Program-made: the position numbers and the translations under genes | Notes under the pieces: generated by a model | What the model saw: only the letters and a program-made list of their open reading frames with translations | Databases searched by the model: none | Told to the model about the DNA's origin: nothing | In this document: piece after piece, positions 14,973-22,024 of the stretch | Position numbering within the stretch: position 1 is the first letter of the stretch | How the letters are laid out: every line of letters begins with the position of its first letter | Source of the DNA: Sphingobacterium sp. UBA4616 | GTDB taxonomy: Bacteria > Bacteroidota > Bacteroidia > Sphingobacteriales > Sphingobacteriaceae | Direction of reading: 5' to 3' | Assembly (NCBI GenBank): GCA_002386525.1 | Contig: DGIS01000005.1 | Span: 170,486-192,509 of the forward strand | Length of the DNA stretch: 22,024 bases

Positions 14973-16172
14973 TTAATTTGTTCGTCCTGGATAAACTTCA
15001 AGTGCTTTTTCTAAACAAATCAAGGCATTATTAAGATCAACTTGATTAAGCACGTAGGCGAGTCTCACTTCATTTATACCAGCTCCCTCTGTGCTATAGA
15101 AACCCGTAGCTGGAGCCATCATGACTGTTTCATTGTTATACGAAAATTCTTCCAGCATCCATTGGCAGAATCTGTCTGCATTGTCAATTGGTAGTTTGGC
15201 GACGACGTAAAATGCTCCTCCAGGATTTGGGGAATAGACCCCTTCAATGGCATTCAGTCCTTTCACAAGGGTATCTCTTCGCGCTGTATATTCCTTCGAC
15301 ACAGCTTCAAAATAGCTGTCGGGTGTATCAACAGCTGCTTCACCTGCAATCTGTCCTTCCAAAGAAGGGCTTAAGCGAGCTTGAGCAAATTTAAGTGCAG
15401 TTTGGTATAGTTCTTTATTTTTTGTAATGATACATCCAATACGGGCACCGCATGCAGAGTAACGTTTTGATACCGTATCGAAGATAACGACATTATTTTC
15501 GAGCCCTTCCAAGTGCATTGGAGAAATAAACTCTCTACCGTCATAGCAGAATTCGCGATACGCTTCATCCGAGAAAAGGTAAAGATCATATTTTAAGCAA
15601 AGCTCGCGTAAAGCCTCTAGTTCGGCTCTGGAATAAAGATAACCCGTAGGGTTATTTGGGTTGCAGATACAGATCGCTTTGGTTTTGGACGTAATTACTT
15701 TTTCAAACTCGGCGATAGAAGGGAGGGCAAATCCGCTTTCGATGTATGACATGATAGGTTTGATCACAACATCTGAGGAGCAGGCAAAACCGTTATAATT
15801 CGCGTAGAACGGCTCTGGAATAATAATTTCTTCGCCTTCATTCAAGCAGGCCTGCATTGCGATCGTAATGGCTTCCGAGCCACCGTTTGTTACCAATATA
15901 TCTGTAGGCTCGATATTATAATTCAGTTTATTATAATATTCAGCTAATTTGTTCCGATACGAGGCAGTACCTTCAGATGGCGTGTAGGCCCATACTTTGA
16001 ACTCAATATTTTTCAAAGCATTAAGCATAACTTCAGGCGTCTGGATATCAGGCTGTCCGATATTAAGGTGGTATATCTTCTTACCTTCTTTTTTTGCTTG
16101 ATCAGCATACGGCGTCAGTTTTCTGATTGGTGACGCAGGCATATTAAGCCCCTTTTCTGATAGTACTGGCAT
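14973..16172 (-). CDS. Pyridoxal phosphate-dependent class I aminotransferase
   Basis: A 399-residue fold-type I aminotransferase, aspartate/aromatic aminotransferase group. Visible signatures: NIGQPDIQTP at 37-46, TNGGSEAI at 95-102, NPNNPTG at 171-177 (N174), the cofactor aspartate in SDEAY (D202), the Schiff-base lysine in VSKRYSACGARIG (K236) and the following R244. No signal peptide, so cytoplasmic. The exact amino donor is not determined: this subgroup includes aspartate, alanine and aromatic aminotransferases, and the nearby genes give no pathway clue. ATG at 16172; an internal Met at residue 11 is possible but the first fits the -7 box upstream. Single-gene unit with its own terminator. 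Confidence 0.93.
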   Translation of the reverse strand: MPVLSEKGLNMPASPIRKLTPYADQAKKEGKKIYHLNIGQPDIQTPEVMLNALKNIEFKVWAYTPSEGTASYRNKLAEYYNKLNYNIEPTDILVTNGGSEAITIAMQACLNEGEEIIIPEPFYANYNGFACSSDVVIKPIMSYIESGFALPSIAEFEKVITSKTKAICICNPNNPTGYLYSRAELEALRELCLKYDLYLFSDEAYREFCYDGREFISPMHLEGLENNVVIFDTVSKRYSACGARIGCIITKNKELYQTALKFAQARLSPSLEGQIAGEAAVDTPDSYFEAVSKEYTARRDTLVKGLNAIEGVYSPNPGGAFYVVAKLPIDNADRFCQWMLEEFSYNNETVMMAPATGFYSTEGAGINEVRLAYVLNQVDLNNALICLEKALEVYPGRTN

Positions 16173-16197
16173 TATAGTTTTTTTAAAATTAGTCGTG

Positions 16198-16205
16198 CAA
16201 ATTTA
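16198..16205 (-). promoter_or_regulatory. Probable -7 box of the aminotransferase gene
   Basis: Reads TAAATTTG on the minus strand and is followed by CACG; exact match to TAnnTTTG, 25 bases upstream of the ATG. It sits only six bases from the palindromic terminator at 16212-16257. Confidence 0.5.
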
Positions 16206-16211
16206 ACCAAA

Positions 16212-16257
16212 ATAAAACGAAAAAAGCCACATCATGATGTGGCTTTTTTCGTTTTAT
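16212..16257. terminator. 46-base perfect palindrome acting as terminator
   Basis: All 23 base pairs match around a centre between 16234 and 16235, with no spacer. Each half contains six A (or T) flanking a GCCACAT/ATGTGGC core, so both strands read hairpin plus T-tract. It lies just past the stop of the DUF1573 gene (minus) and directly upstream of the aminotransferase promoter, so its main job is to end the DUF1573 transcript. Confidence 0.9.
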
Positions 16258-16270
16258 ATTTCTAGTATTA

Positions 16271-16645
16271 TTATTCCACTATACCCTTAATATAGAGCGT
16301 CTTTACAGGAGTCTTGGTATTTGACTGTACTGTAAAGCTCTTTGTGAATGGAGCTTTGGCAGCTGCGTTATATGTCACTTTGATGGTGCCACTTTCACCC
16401 GGTTTAATCGGGGTTTTTGTGAATTCTGCCACAGAACAACCACAAGTCGGCACAACGTTTGAAATGATAATTGGCTCACTACCAGTATTTGAAAATTTGA
16501 AATTATACGAAACGGGTGTGCCTGCTGGTATTTTTCCAAAATCGTGGGTTTCTTTTTCGAACTTAAATTCCCCTTGGCCGGCCTGCATAGACGAAAAACC
16601 GATAAAGGAAATGATCACTGCTAAAATTGTTATATACTTTTTCAT
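16271..16645 (-). CDS. DUF1573 domain-containing periplasmic protein
   Basis: A 124-residue exported protein. An N-terminal signal peptide (KK, then a hydrophobic stretch ILAVIISFIGFSS, probable cleavage after MQA near residue 22) is followed by one DUF1573 domain, recognisable by THDFGKIPAG, the FKFSNTGSEP strand, the hallmark PTCGCSVAEF, and IKPGESGTIKVTYN. The fold is immunoglobulin-like (ASPM/SPD-2/hydin-type). The family is abundant in Bacteroidota and its biochemical role is unknown. The two cysteines in TCGC could form a disulfide or bind a ligand. ATG at 16645; single-gene unit with the palindromic terminator at its 3' end. Confidence 0.92.
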   Translation of the reverse strand: MKKYITILAVIISFIGFSSMQAGQGEFKFEKETHDFGKIPAGTPVSYNFKFSNTGSEPIIISNVVPTCGCSVAEFTKTPIKPGESGTIKVTYNAAAKAPFTKSFTVQSNTKTPVKTLYIKGIVE

Positions 16646-16691
16646 GCTTCTAAGATATTACTTTATGATTAAAATAGAACAACTGATATGC

Positions 16692-16699
16692 CAAATGTA
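16692..16699 (-). promoter_or_regulatory. Probable -7 box of the DUF1573 gene
   Basis: Reads TACATTTG on the minus strand, an exact TAnnTTTG, 46 bases upstream of the ATG at 16645. No clear -33 element. Confidence 0.42.
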
Positions 16700-16743
16700 G
16701 TATTTATTGCCAATTAATCTCCTATCTAACAACTTTATTACAG

Positions 16744-17709
16744 TTATATTATCCCTTCTTTAAGTAGGTCCTGAATATGAATAACGCCGGCATAATAATT
16801 TTTGTCGGATACCAATAGCTGCGTGATGTTATTTTCACGCATAATATGAAGGGCATTTGCCGCAAGTTCATTTTTATCAATGATTTTGGGTGATTTTCCC
16901 ATAATATCTCCGGCGGTAATTCTCGCTAGATCGGTATGTTTTTCCAACATTCGTCGTATATCGCCGTCGGTGATAATGCCAACAATACGGTCTTCGTCCA
17001 GTACAGCCACGGCACCCAGTCTAAACTGTGTAATGGTAATGATAATATCGCTGACAGTAGCCTGTTGTTGGACGCTAGGTTTTCCGTTCTGATCAGACAG
17101 GTCGCCCACCCTTAAGTACAATTTTTTGCCTAATGCTCCTCCAGGATGGTATTTGGCAAAATCTCTGTCCGTGAAATCGCGGCATTCCTGTAATACAACA
17201 GCAAGTGCATCACCCATGGCTAATTGTGCAGTTGTACTCGAGGTAGGGGCCAGATTGTTGGGACATGCTTCTTTTTCGACTGTGGTGTTCAAGATGTAGT
17301 CGGCATTTTTTGCCAAATAGGATTCCGTATTTCCAACCAAAGCAATCAGTACATTTTTCGTTTGCTTTAAAAAGGGGACCAACACTTTAATCTCAGGTGT
17401 ATTACCGCTTTTGGAGATGGCAATAATTAAATCATTTTGCTGGATGATCCCGAGATCGCCATGAATAGCATCAGCTGCATGCATGAAGATGGATGGTGTT
17501 CCAGTGGAATTTAGTGTTGCTACTATCTTCTGTGCAATAATAGCACTTTTGCCAATCCCGGTAACGACAACTCTTCCCTGCAGATTTAATATGCGATTAA
17601 CAATGGTAACAAAATCATCATCAATATATTGGGCTAAGGCAGCTACTGCTTTGGCTTCTTCTTGAATAGCTTGAATAGCTATATTTTTTATTTCGTAGTT
17701 GTTTTTCAC
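16744..17709 (-). CDS. kdsD: Arabinose-5-phosphate isomerase (KpsF/GutQ family)
   Basis: Converts ribulose-5-phosphate to arabinose-5-phosphate, the first committed step of Kdo synthesis for lipopolysaccharide. The 321-residue protein has an N-terminal SIS sugar-isomerase domain (about 45-175: VVTGIGKSAIIAQKI, HAADAIHGDLG, ISKSGNTPE, later HPGGALGKKL) and two CBS repeats to the C-terminus, each with the expected I-x-D-x-D or V-S-D elements (ITDGDIRR; LLVSDKNYYAGVIHI). The start is a GTG at 17709; no in-frame ATG fits the family N-terminus. kdsA, two steps later in the same pathway, lies beyond recQ. Diverges from recQ over 101 bases. Confidence 0.95.
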   Translation of the reverse strand: MKNNYEIKNIAIQAIQEEAKAVAALAQYIDDDFVTIVNRILNLQGRVVVTGIGKSAIIAQKIVATLNSTGTPSIFMHAADAIHGDLGIIQQNDLIIAISKSGNTPEIKVLVPFLKQTKNVLIALVGNTESYLAKNADYILNTTVEKEACPNNLAPTSSTTAQLAMGDALAVVLQECRDFTDRDFAKYHPGGALGKKLYLRVGDLSDQNGKPSVQQQATVSDIIITITQFRLGAVAVLDEDRIVGIITDGDIRRMLEKHTDLARITAGDIMGKSPKIIDKNELAANALHIMRENNITQLLVSDKNYYAGVIHIQDLLKEGII

Positions 17710-17746
17710 AAAAAATACTCTTACTTTTATGTATTAGAATAGATTG

Positions 17747-17754
17747 CAAAAATA
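17747..17754 (-). promoter_or_regulatory. Probable -7 box of kdsD
   Basis: Reads TATTTTTG followed by CAAT on the minus strand, an exact TAnnTTTG 37 bases upstream of the GTG start. It lies 37 bases from the recQ -7 box on the opposite strand, so the two promoters are back to back. Confidence 0.5.
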
Positions 17755-17791
17755 GATTATTTTTCAAGATTATTTCTTCATTTATCTATCT

Positions 17792-17799
17792 TATTTTTG
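17792..17799 (+). promoter_or_regulatory. Probable -7 box of recQ
   Basis: TATTTTTG, an exact TAnnTTTG, eleven bases before the recQ ATG. The leader would be very short (about 5 bases). No clear TTG at the usual distance upstream, so strength is uncertain. Confidence 0.42.
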
Positions 17800-17810
17800 C
17801 CCAAGGCGCA

Positions 17811-20000
17811 ATGGAAATAGAAAAATCACTTTTCGACAATTTACAAGATTTTTTTGGTTTTGATACTTTTAAAGGAGATCAAGAGGCTATTATAACGAGT
17901 ATTCTTCAACGAAGAGACACGTTTGTAATTATGCCGACCGGTGGGGGAAAATCAATTTGCTACCAACTTCCTGCACTCATGAGTGAGGGGACCGCAATTG
18001 TTATCTCTCCGCTGATAGCTTTAATGAAAAACCAAGTAGATCAACTTCGTGCATTCGGTGGCGAAGACAGTATCGCTCATTTTTTGAATTCTTCTTTAAA
18101 TAAGAGTGAGATTACCAGGGTTAAGGATGATGTGGTCGCTGGAAAAACCAAGTTGCTGTATGTTGCTCCTGAATCGCTTGCCAAGCAAGAAAATTTGGAG
18201 TTTTTACATCAGATAAAAGTATCCTTTGTTGCTGTTGATGAAGCGCATTGTATTTCCGAATGGGGGCACGATTTCAGACCAGAATATCGTAAAATTCGCC
18301 AGGTAATTAATGAAATAGGGCCGAGTATTCCAATTATTGCGCTCACCGCCACGGCTACCCCGAAGGTACAGTCGGATATTCGTAAAAATTTACAGATGAA
18401 TGATGCTGTTTTATTTAAATCATCATTTAATCGCAGTAATTTATATTATGAAGTAAGGCCAAAAAAAGATGTCGTTAAAGAGATTGTTCGTTTTATCAAA
18501 ACAAAATCCGGGAAAACTGGCATCGTTTACTGCTTAAGCCGTAAGAAAGTGGAGGAGATTAGTGAAGTTTTAAACTTAAACGGGATTAAAGCTTTACCTT
18601 ACCACGCGGGCTTAGATGCTAAAACCCGAGCGGATACGCAAGATAAATTTCTGATGGAGGATGTCGAAGTGATTGTGGCGACAATTGCTTTCGGTATGGG
18701 AATTGACAAACCGGATGTTCGCTATGTGATTCATCACGATATCCCTAAATCAATGGAAGGATATTACCAGGAAACTGGGCGTGCTGGACGTGATGGGGGA
18801 GATGGTTACTGTTTGGCTTTTTACTCCGAAAAGGACGTAGAAAAACTCACTAAGTTTATGAAAGATAAACCTGTGGCTGAACGGGAGATTGGTACACAGA
18901 TTTTAAAAGAAGTTATCGATTATTCCGAGTCTGCTGTTTGTCGTCGTAAGCAGATCCTTCATTATTTCGGAGAAAATTTCGATGAACAAGGTTGTAATAA
19001 CATGTGCGATAACTGTCGTTCCGCGAAGGAATATTTTGAGGCAGAGGAATCGTTGCGTGATGTACTGGGATTTATTCAGGAACAGGGAGAGAAGTTTGAC
19101 GATCATCATGTGATTAACGTGATGATGGGACAAAATAATCAACCGGTGTCATCCTATAAGCATGATGAGCATCGCTTATTTGGAAAGGGGAAAGACAAAG
19201 GCGTTATCTATTGGAAGTCTTTGGTCAGACAGGCTGTTCTCGATAATTTTATTGAAAAAGATATTGATCATTATGGTCTTTTAAAATTGACGGATATTGG
19301 CAGGCATTATATAACCAATCCTTATCAGCTAAAATTTGTCATAAATCGTCCTATAGAGGGTAGCGACCATACAAATTCGGACGATGCTGGGCATGGTACA
19401 GGAGCTTTAGATACCGTATTGTTGGGCATGTTGAAAGACCTGCGTAAGAAAATAGCAAAGGGAAAAGCTTTACCTCCATTTGTCATTTTTCAGGATCCTT
19501 CGCTCGAAGAAATGTGTACGCATTACCCAATTAGCATCGATGAATTGAAACAAATTCAGGGTGTCGGCAATGGCAAAGCGATCAAATTTGGGCCGCCCTT
19601 TATTGCCTTGATCAAAGAGTACGTTGAGGAAAATGAAATTGACAGACCTGTGGACCTTGTCATTAAGAGTACAGCGAATAAATCCGCGTTAAAGGTATCT
19701 ATCATTCAAAATATTGATCGTAAAATAGCTTTGGATGATATTGCTTCGGCTAAGGGGATTACTTATGAGGAAATATTGAAGGAAATTGAAACCATCGTAA
19801 ATGCGGGTACTAAAATAAATATCAATTATTTTATTGACGAGATTATTGATGAGGATCGTCAGGATGAGGTGTACGACTATTTTAAGACGGCGGAGACTGA
19901 TTCAATTAACAATGCATTGAAAGAACTTGGAGGCGATGACTATAGCTATGAGGATCTCCAATTGATGCGGATAAAATTTTTATCAGAGCTTGGCAATTAA
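17811..20000 (+). CDS. recQ: ATP-dependent DNA helicase RecQ
   Basis: 3'-5' superfamily 2 helicase acting in recombination and replication-fork repair. In the 729-residue protein: Walker A PTGGGKS at 42-48 (K47), DEAH at 143-146, motif III TATATP, the helicase C domain ending GRAGRDG, then the RecQ zinc-binding site with C377, C395, C399 and C402, the winged-helix RQC region, and an HRDC domain at about 528-605. A further 120 or so residues follow (about 605-729), helical and acidic, resembling the HTH-like extension seen in Bacteroidota RecQ proteins. First gene of a two-gene unit with kdsA (14-base gap). Complete, no frameshift. Confidence 0.97.
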   Translation: MEIEKSLFDNLQDFFGFDTFKGDQEAIITSILQRRDTFVIMPTGGGKSICYQLPALMSEGTAIVISPLIALMKNQVDQLRAFGGEDSIAHFLNSSLNKSEITRVKDDVVAGKTKLLYVAPESLAKQENLEFLHQIKVSFVAVDEAHCISEWGHDFRPEYRKIRQVINEIGPSIPIIALTATATPKVQSDIRKNLQMNDAVLFKSSFNRSNLYYEVRPKKDVVKEIVRFIKTKSGKTGIVYCLSRKKVEEISEVLNLNGIKALPYHAGLDAKTRADTQDKFLMEDVEVIVATIAFGMGIDKPDVRYVIHHDIPKSMEGYYQETGRAGRDGGDGYCLAFYSEKDVEKLTKFMKDKPVAEREIGTQILKEVIDYSESAVCRRKQILHYFGENFDEQGCNNMCDNCRSAKEYFEAEESLRDVLGFIQEQGEKFDDHHVINVMMGQNNQPVSSYKHDEHRLFGKGKDKGVIYWKSLVRQAVLDNFIEKDIDHYGLLKLTDIGRHYITNPYQLKFVINRPIEGSDHTNSDDAGHGTGALDTVLLGMLKDLRKKIAKGKALPPFVIFQDPSLEEMCTHYPISIDELKQIQGVGNGKAIKFGPPFIALIKEYVEENEIDRPVDLVIKSTANKSALKVSIIQNIDRKIALDDIASAKGITYEEILKEIETIVNAGTKININYFIDEIIDEDRQDEVYDYFKTAETDSINNALKELGGDDYSYEDLQLMRIKFLSELGN

Positions 20001-20014
20001 TTTTTTATAATTAT

Positions 20015-20830
20015 ATGATTAACAAATACATTCCTGAAATTAAGAACGGGACATCGCAGAACTTCTTTTTAATGGCGGGACCTTGTGCGATTGAAGGAGA
20101 AGAAATCGCTTTGCGTATTGCTGAGAAGATTGTTACTATTACAGATAAACTTAATATTCCCTATATTTTTAAAGGGTCTTACCGTAAGGCTAATAGATCT
20201 CGCCTCGACTCGTTTATGGGTATCGGTGATGAAAAGGCGTTGAAAATTTTGGAAAAGGTTGGTAATACCTTTGGTGTTCCGACCGTGACGGATATTCATG
20301 AAAGCCATGAGGCAGAAATGGCTGCTGCATATGTTGATGTTCTTCAAATTCCAGCTTTTTTATGCCGCCAAACTGATTTGCTAGTTGCTGCCGCAAAGAC
20401 AAATAAGGTCGTTAATGTAAAAAAGGGACAATTTTTGAGTGCCGGGTCAATGAAATTTGCAGTCGATAAAATTTTGGAATCAGGCAATGAAAAGGTTTTT
20501 TTAACTGATCGTGGCAACACATTTGGGTATCAGGATCTTATTGTAGATTATCGTGGAATTCCTGAAATGCGTGCTTTTAATGTGCCTACAGTAATGGACT
20601 GCACACATTCTTTGCAGCAGCCCAATCAGACTTCTGGTGTAACGGGAGGGAAGCCAGCTTTAATTGAAACAATAGCGAAAGCTGCAATCGCAGTGGGAGC
20701 TGACGGTCTTTTCATAGAGACCCATCCCGATCCAGCAAATGCGAAGTCTGATGGAGCGAATATGTTGCATTTGGATTTGCTTGAAGGTTTGATGGAAAAG
20801 CTGATACGGATTAGACAAGCTATTTTATAG
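20015..20830 (+). CDS. kdsA: 3-deoxy-8-phosphooctulonate synthase (Kdo-8-P synthase)
   Basis: Condenses PEP with arabinose-5-phosphate to Kdo-8-phosphate, cytoplasmic, in lipopolysaccharide inner-core synthesis. The 271-residue protein has AGPCAIEG at 21-28, the substrate-binding KANRS (FKGSYRKANRS), IPAFLCRQTDLL, VNVKKGQFL, LTDRGNTFGY, DCTHS, IETHPDP and the late AKSDGAN. Presence of Cys24 in GPCAIE, with the matching His, Glu and Asp in the three last motifs, indicates the metal-dependent class known from Aquifex, rather than the metal-independent E. coli type, which has Asn at the Cys position. Follows recQ by 14 bases with no terminator between, so the two are probably co-transcribed. Confidence 0.97.
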   Translation: MINKYIPEIKNGTSQNFFLMAGPCAIEGEEIALRIAEKIVTITDKLNIPYIFKGSYRKANRSRLDSFMGIGDEKALKILEKVGNTFGVPTVTDIHESHEAEMAAAYVDVLQIPAFLCRQTDLLVAAAKTNKVVNVKKGQFLSAGSMKFAVDKILESGNEKVFLTDRGNTFGYQDLIVDYRGIPEMRAFNVPTVMDCTHSLQQPNQTSGVTGGKPALIETIAKAAIAVGADGLFIETHPDPANAKSDGANMLHLDLLEGLMEKLIRIRQAIL

Positions 20831-20850
20831 TATAATAAATAAATCGCAAC

Positions 20851-20877
20851 AAAAGGGGGCCAATAGGCTCCTTTTTT
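20851..20877 (+). terminator. Intrinsic terminator after kdsA
   Basis: AAAAGG and following G residues (20851-20859) pair with CTCCTTTT (20868-20875) via a short GGC/GCC top, with one G-U pair and a bulged G around a four-base loop. A run of six T (20872-20877) closes it. It lies 20 bases after the kdsA stop. Confidence 0.75.
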
Positions 20878-20914
20878 AATAATCAATTGTATCAAACTTA
20901 AAACTCGTTATTGT

Positions 20915-22015
20915 ATGTTCCCAAGAATAGTGTTGACAGTATATTTACTGTTATCTTTTTCTGTTATCAAATCGCAGGAGAATTATCGTTGGTTTTCACC
21001 ACTTGAAGATGGGCATGTACAGGGTAGATTGGCAAATCAGAAACTCTCTGCCTTCAACCGGCTTCCGGATCAATTGGAAAGTCAAGTACGAAAACCTGTA
21101 TGGGAGCTAGGTAAGAACAGTGCGGGTTTCTATGTCGACTTTCAGACATCTTCTCCAGAGATTACTGTTCAGTATCAGGTGGCCGGCGGACTCAATATGC
21201 CACACATGCCAACAACTGCTGTCAGCGGCGTGGATCTTTATGCCTTTGATACAGCAAAAAAGGAATGGAAATGGGCATATGGCAACTATGATTTTTCGGA
21301 CACCGTCTCTTATAAATGGAAGAATATCGGTCGTAATGAAAAGTTTAATTATCGCTTATATCTTCCATTATATAATACAGTTAAGTGGTTAAAAATCGGT
21401 ATTCCAAGCACAGCCAAATTTTCATATACGCATACAACTCCAAAAAAGCCAATAGTCGTCTATGGAACATCAATTGGCCAGGGGGCCTGTACGAGTCGGC
21501 CGGGTTTGGCTTGGACCAATCAAGTTGGACGTGCATTTGATCACGAAGTAATAAACTTATGTTTCTCGGGAAATGGCCGATTGGAAAAGCCAATTTTGAA
21601 TGTGATGAATAGCGTGGATGCGGCCTGTTTTGTACTGGATTGTATTCCCAATCTCGCTATTTCGAATTCTTTAACAGAAAAGCAGTTGGATTCTTTGTTG
21701 GTCTATGCGGTAACATTTTTAAGAAAAGAACATCCGACTACGCCTATTATTTTGACACAACACAGTTCTGGGAATATTGAACAGGTTTTTAATGAAGATA
21801 AAAATGATGAATATCAGCAAAGCAGCCGGGTACTGAAAGCCACGTTTAGCAAATTACAGTCAAAGGGTGTTCGCCAGCTTTTTTTGTTATCGAGTCAAGA
21901 GCTTAATTTGGATCTGAACTCTACGGTTGACTACGCGCATCCAAATGATGAAGGGATGGAAAGAATTGCAAATGCTTATATTAAGTTGTTGAGAAAAGTT
22001 TTAAATTACCACTAA
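20915..22015 (+). CDS. Secreted two-domain SGNH/GDSL hydrolase
   Basis: A 366-residue exported esterase-like protein. A signal peptide covers about residues 1-20 (VLTVYLLLSFSVIKS). The N-terminal beta domain (about 22-175) carries the GxDLY hallmark as SGVDLYAFD. The C-terminal SGNH domain has block I YGTSIGQGACTSRPG (S186), block II FSGNG (G219, N220), and the terminal DYAHPNDEG with D339 and H342. This arrangement fits the GxDLY plus GDSL family 3 pairing common in Bacteroidota, whose members deacetylate or de-esterify glycans; the substrate here cannot be named. It starts 38 bases after the kdsA terminator with no obvious promoter box and seems unrelated to its neighbours. Confidence 0.93.
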   Translation: MFPRIVLTVYLLLSFSVIKSQENYRWFSPLEDGHVQGRLANQKLSAFNRLPDQLESQVRKPVWELGKNSAGFYVDFQTSSPEITVQYQVAGGLNMPHMPTTAVSGVDLYAFDTAKKEWKWAYGNYDFSDTVSYKWKNIGRNEKFNYRLYLPLYNTVKWLKIGIPSTAKFSYTHTTPKKPIVVYGTSIGQGACTSRPGLAWTNQVGRAFDHEVINLCFSGNGRLEKPILNVMNSVDAACFVLDCIPNLAISNSLTEKQLDSLLVYAVTFLRKEHPTTPIILTQHSSGNIEQVFNEDKNDEYQQSSRVLKATFSKLQSKGVRQLFLLSSQELNLDLNSTVDYAHPNDEGMERIANAYIKLLRKVLNYH

Positions 22016-22024
22016 GAAGGGAAG

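Noticed and set aside
1..22024. An undescribed defence, secretion or biosynthetic gene system
   Set aside because: Nearly every protein belongs to a known housekeeping or envelope family, with no clustered unknown genes, no recombinase and no shift in base composition that I can see.

Overview
The window is a chromosomal, mostly housekeeping segment of a Bacteroidota genome, most likely from the Sphingobacteriaceae (Sphingobacterium or a close relative). The phylum rests on three things visible in the sequence: a recurring promoter element TAnnTTTG (the -7 box of Bacteroidota sigma-A) upstream of most first genes, few Shine-Dalgarno sequences with AT-rich leaders, and a gene set typical of the phylum (DUF1573 periplasmic protein, RecQ with a long C-terminal extension, TopA with C-terminal repeats and a Lys/Ala tail, GxDLY-SGNH hydrolase). 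The family assignment is inference from protein character only.

Layout. 1-3.8 kb: a metallo-beta-lactamase-fold hydrolase (minus) diverges from pckA (ATP-dependent PEP carboxykinase, plus), which converges on ppk2 (polyphosphate kinase 2, minus) across a strong terminator. 3.7-4.3 kb: a gene-free stretch of about 590 bases with two related units about 200 bases apart, each ending in a hairpin with the loop TCCCC; one stem pair changes from G-C to A-T between the copies. This is the least explained part of the window. 4.3-8.6 kb: smc preceded by a FrnE/DsbA-type thiol oxidoreductase, both minus. 8.7-10.6 kb: a patatin-like phospholipase (plus) converging on a lipoprotein glycerophosphodiester phosphodiesterase (minus). 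10.9-14.4 kb: a tight plus-strand operon topA - conserved hypothetical - cmk, with a 2-base gap, a 1-base overlap and a terminator whose perfect stem is 21 bp. 14.5-17.7 kb: four minus-strand genes, each apparently its own unit (small helical protein, class I aminotransferase, DUF1573 protein, kdsD). 17.8-22.0 kb: recQ and kdsA (14-base gap, plus), then a secreted two-domain SGNH hydrolase.

How the genes relate. kdsD makes arabinose-5-phosphate and kdsA condenses it with PEP to Kdo-8-phosphate, so two steps of lipopolysaccharide core synthesis sit on either side of recQ. topA, smc, recQ and cmk serve DNA topology, chromosome organisation, repair and nucleotide supply. Patatin, glycerophosphodiesterase and SGNH hydrolase are lipid or ester hydrolases, but nothing ties them into one pathway. 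I see no tRNA, rRNA, insertion sequence, prophage, CRISPR array or obvious defence island, and no clear sign of horizontal transfer. The new material here is at the RNA and regulatory scale rather than a novel protein system.
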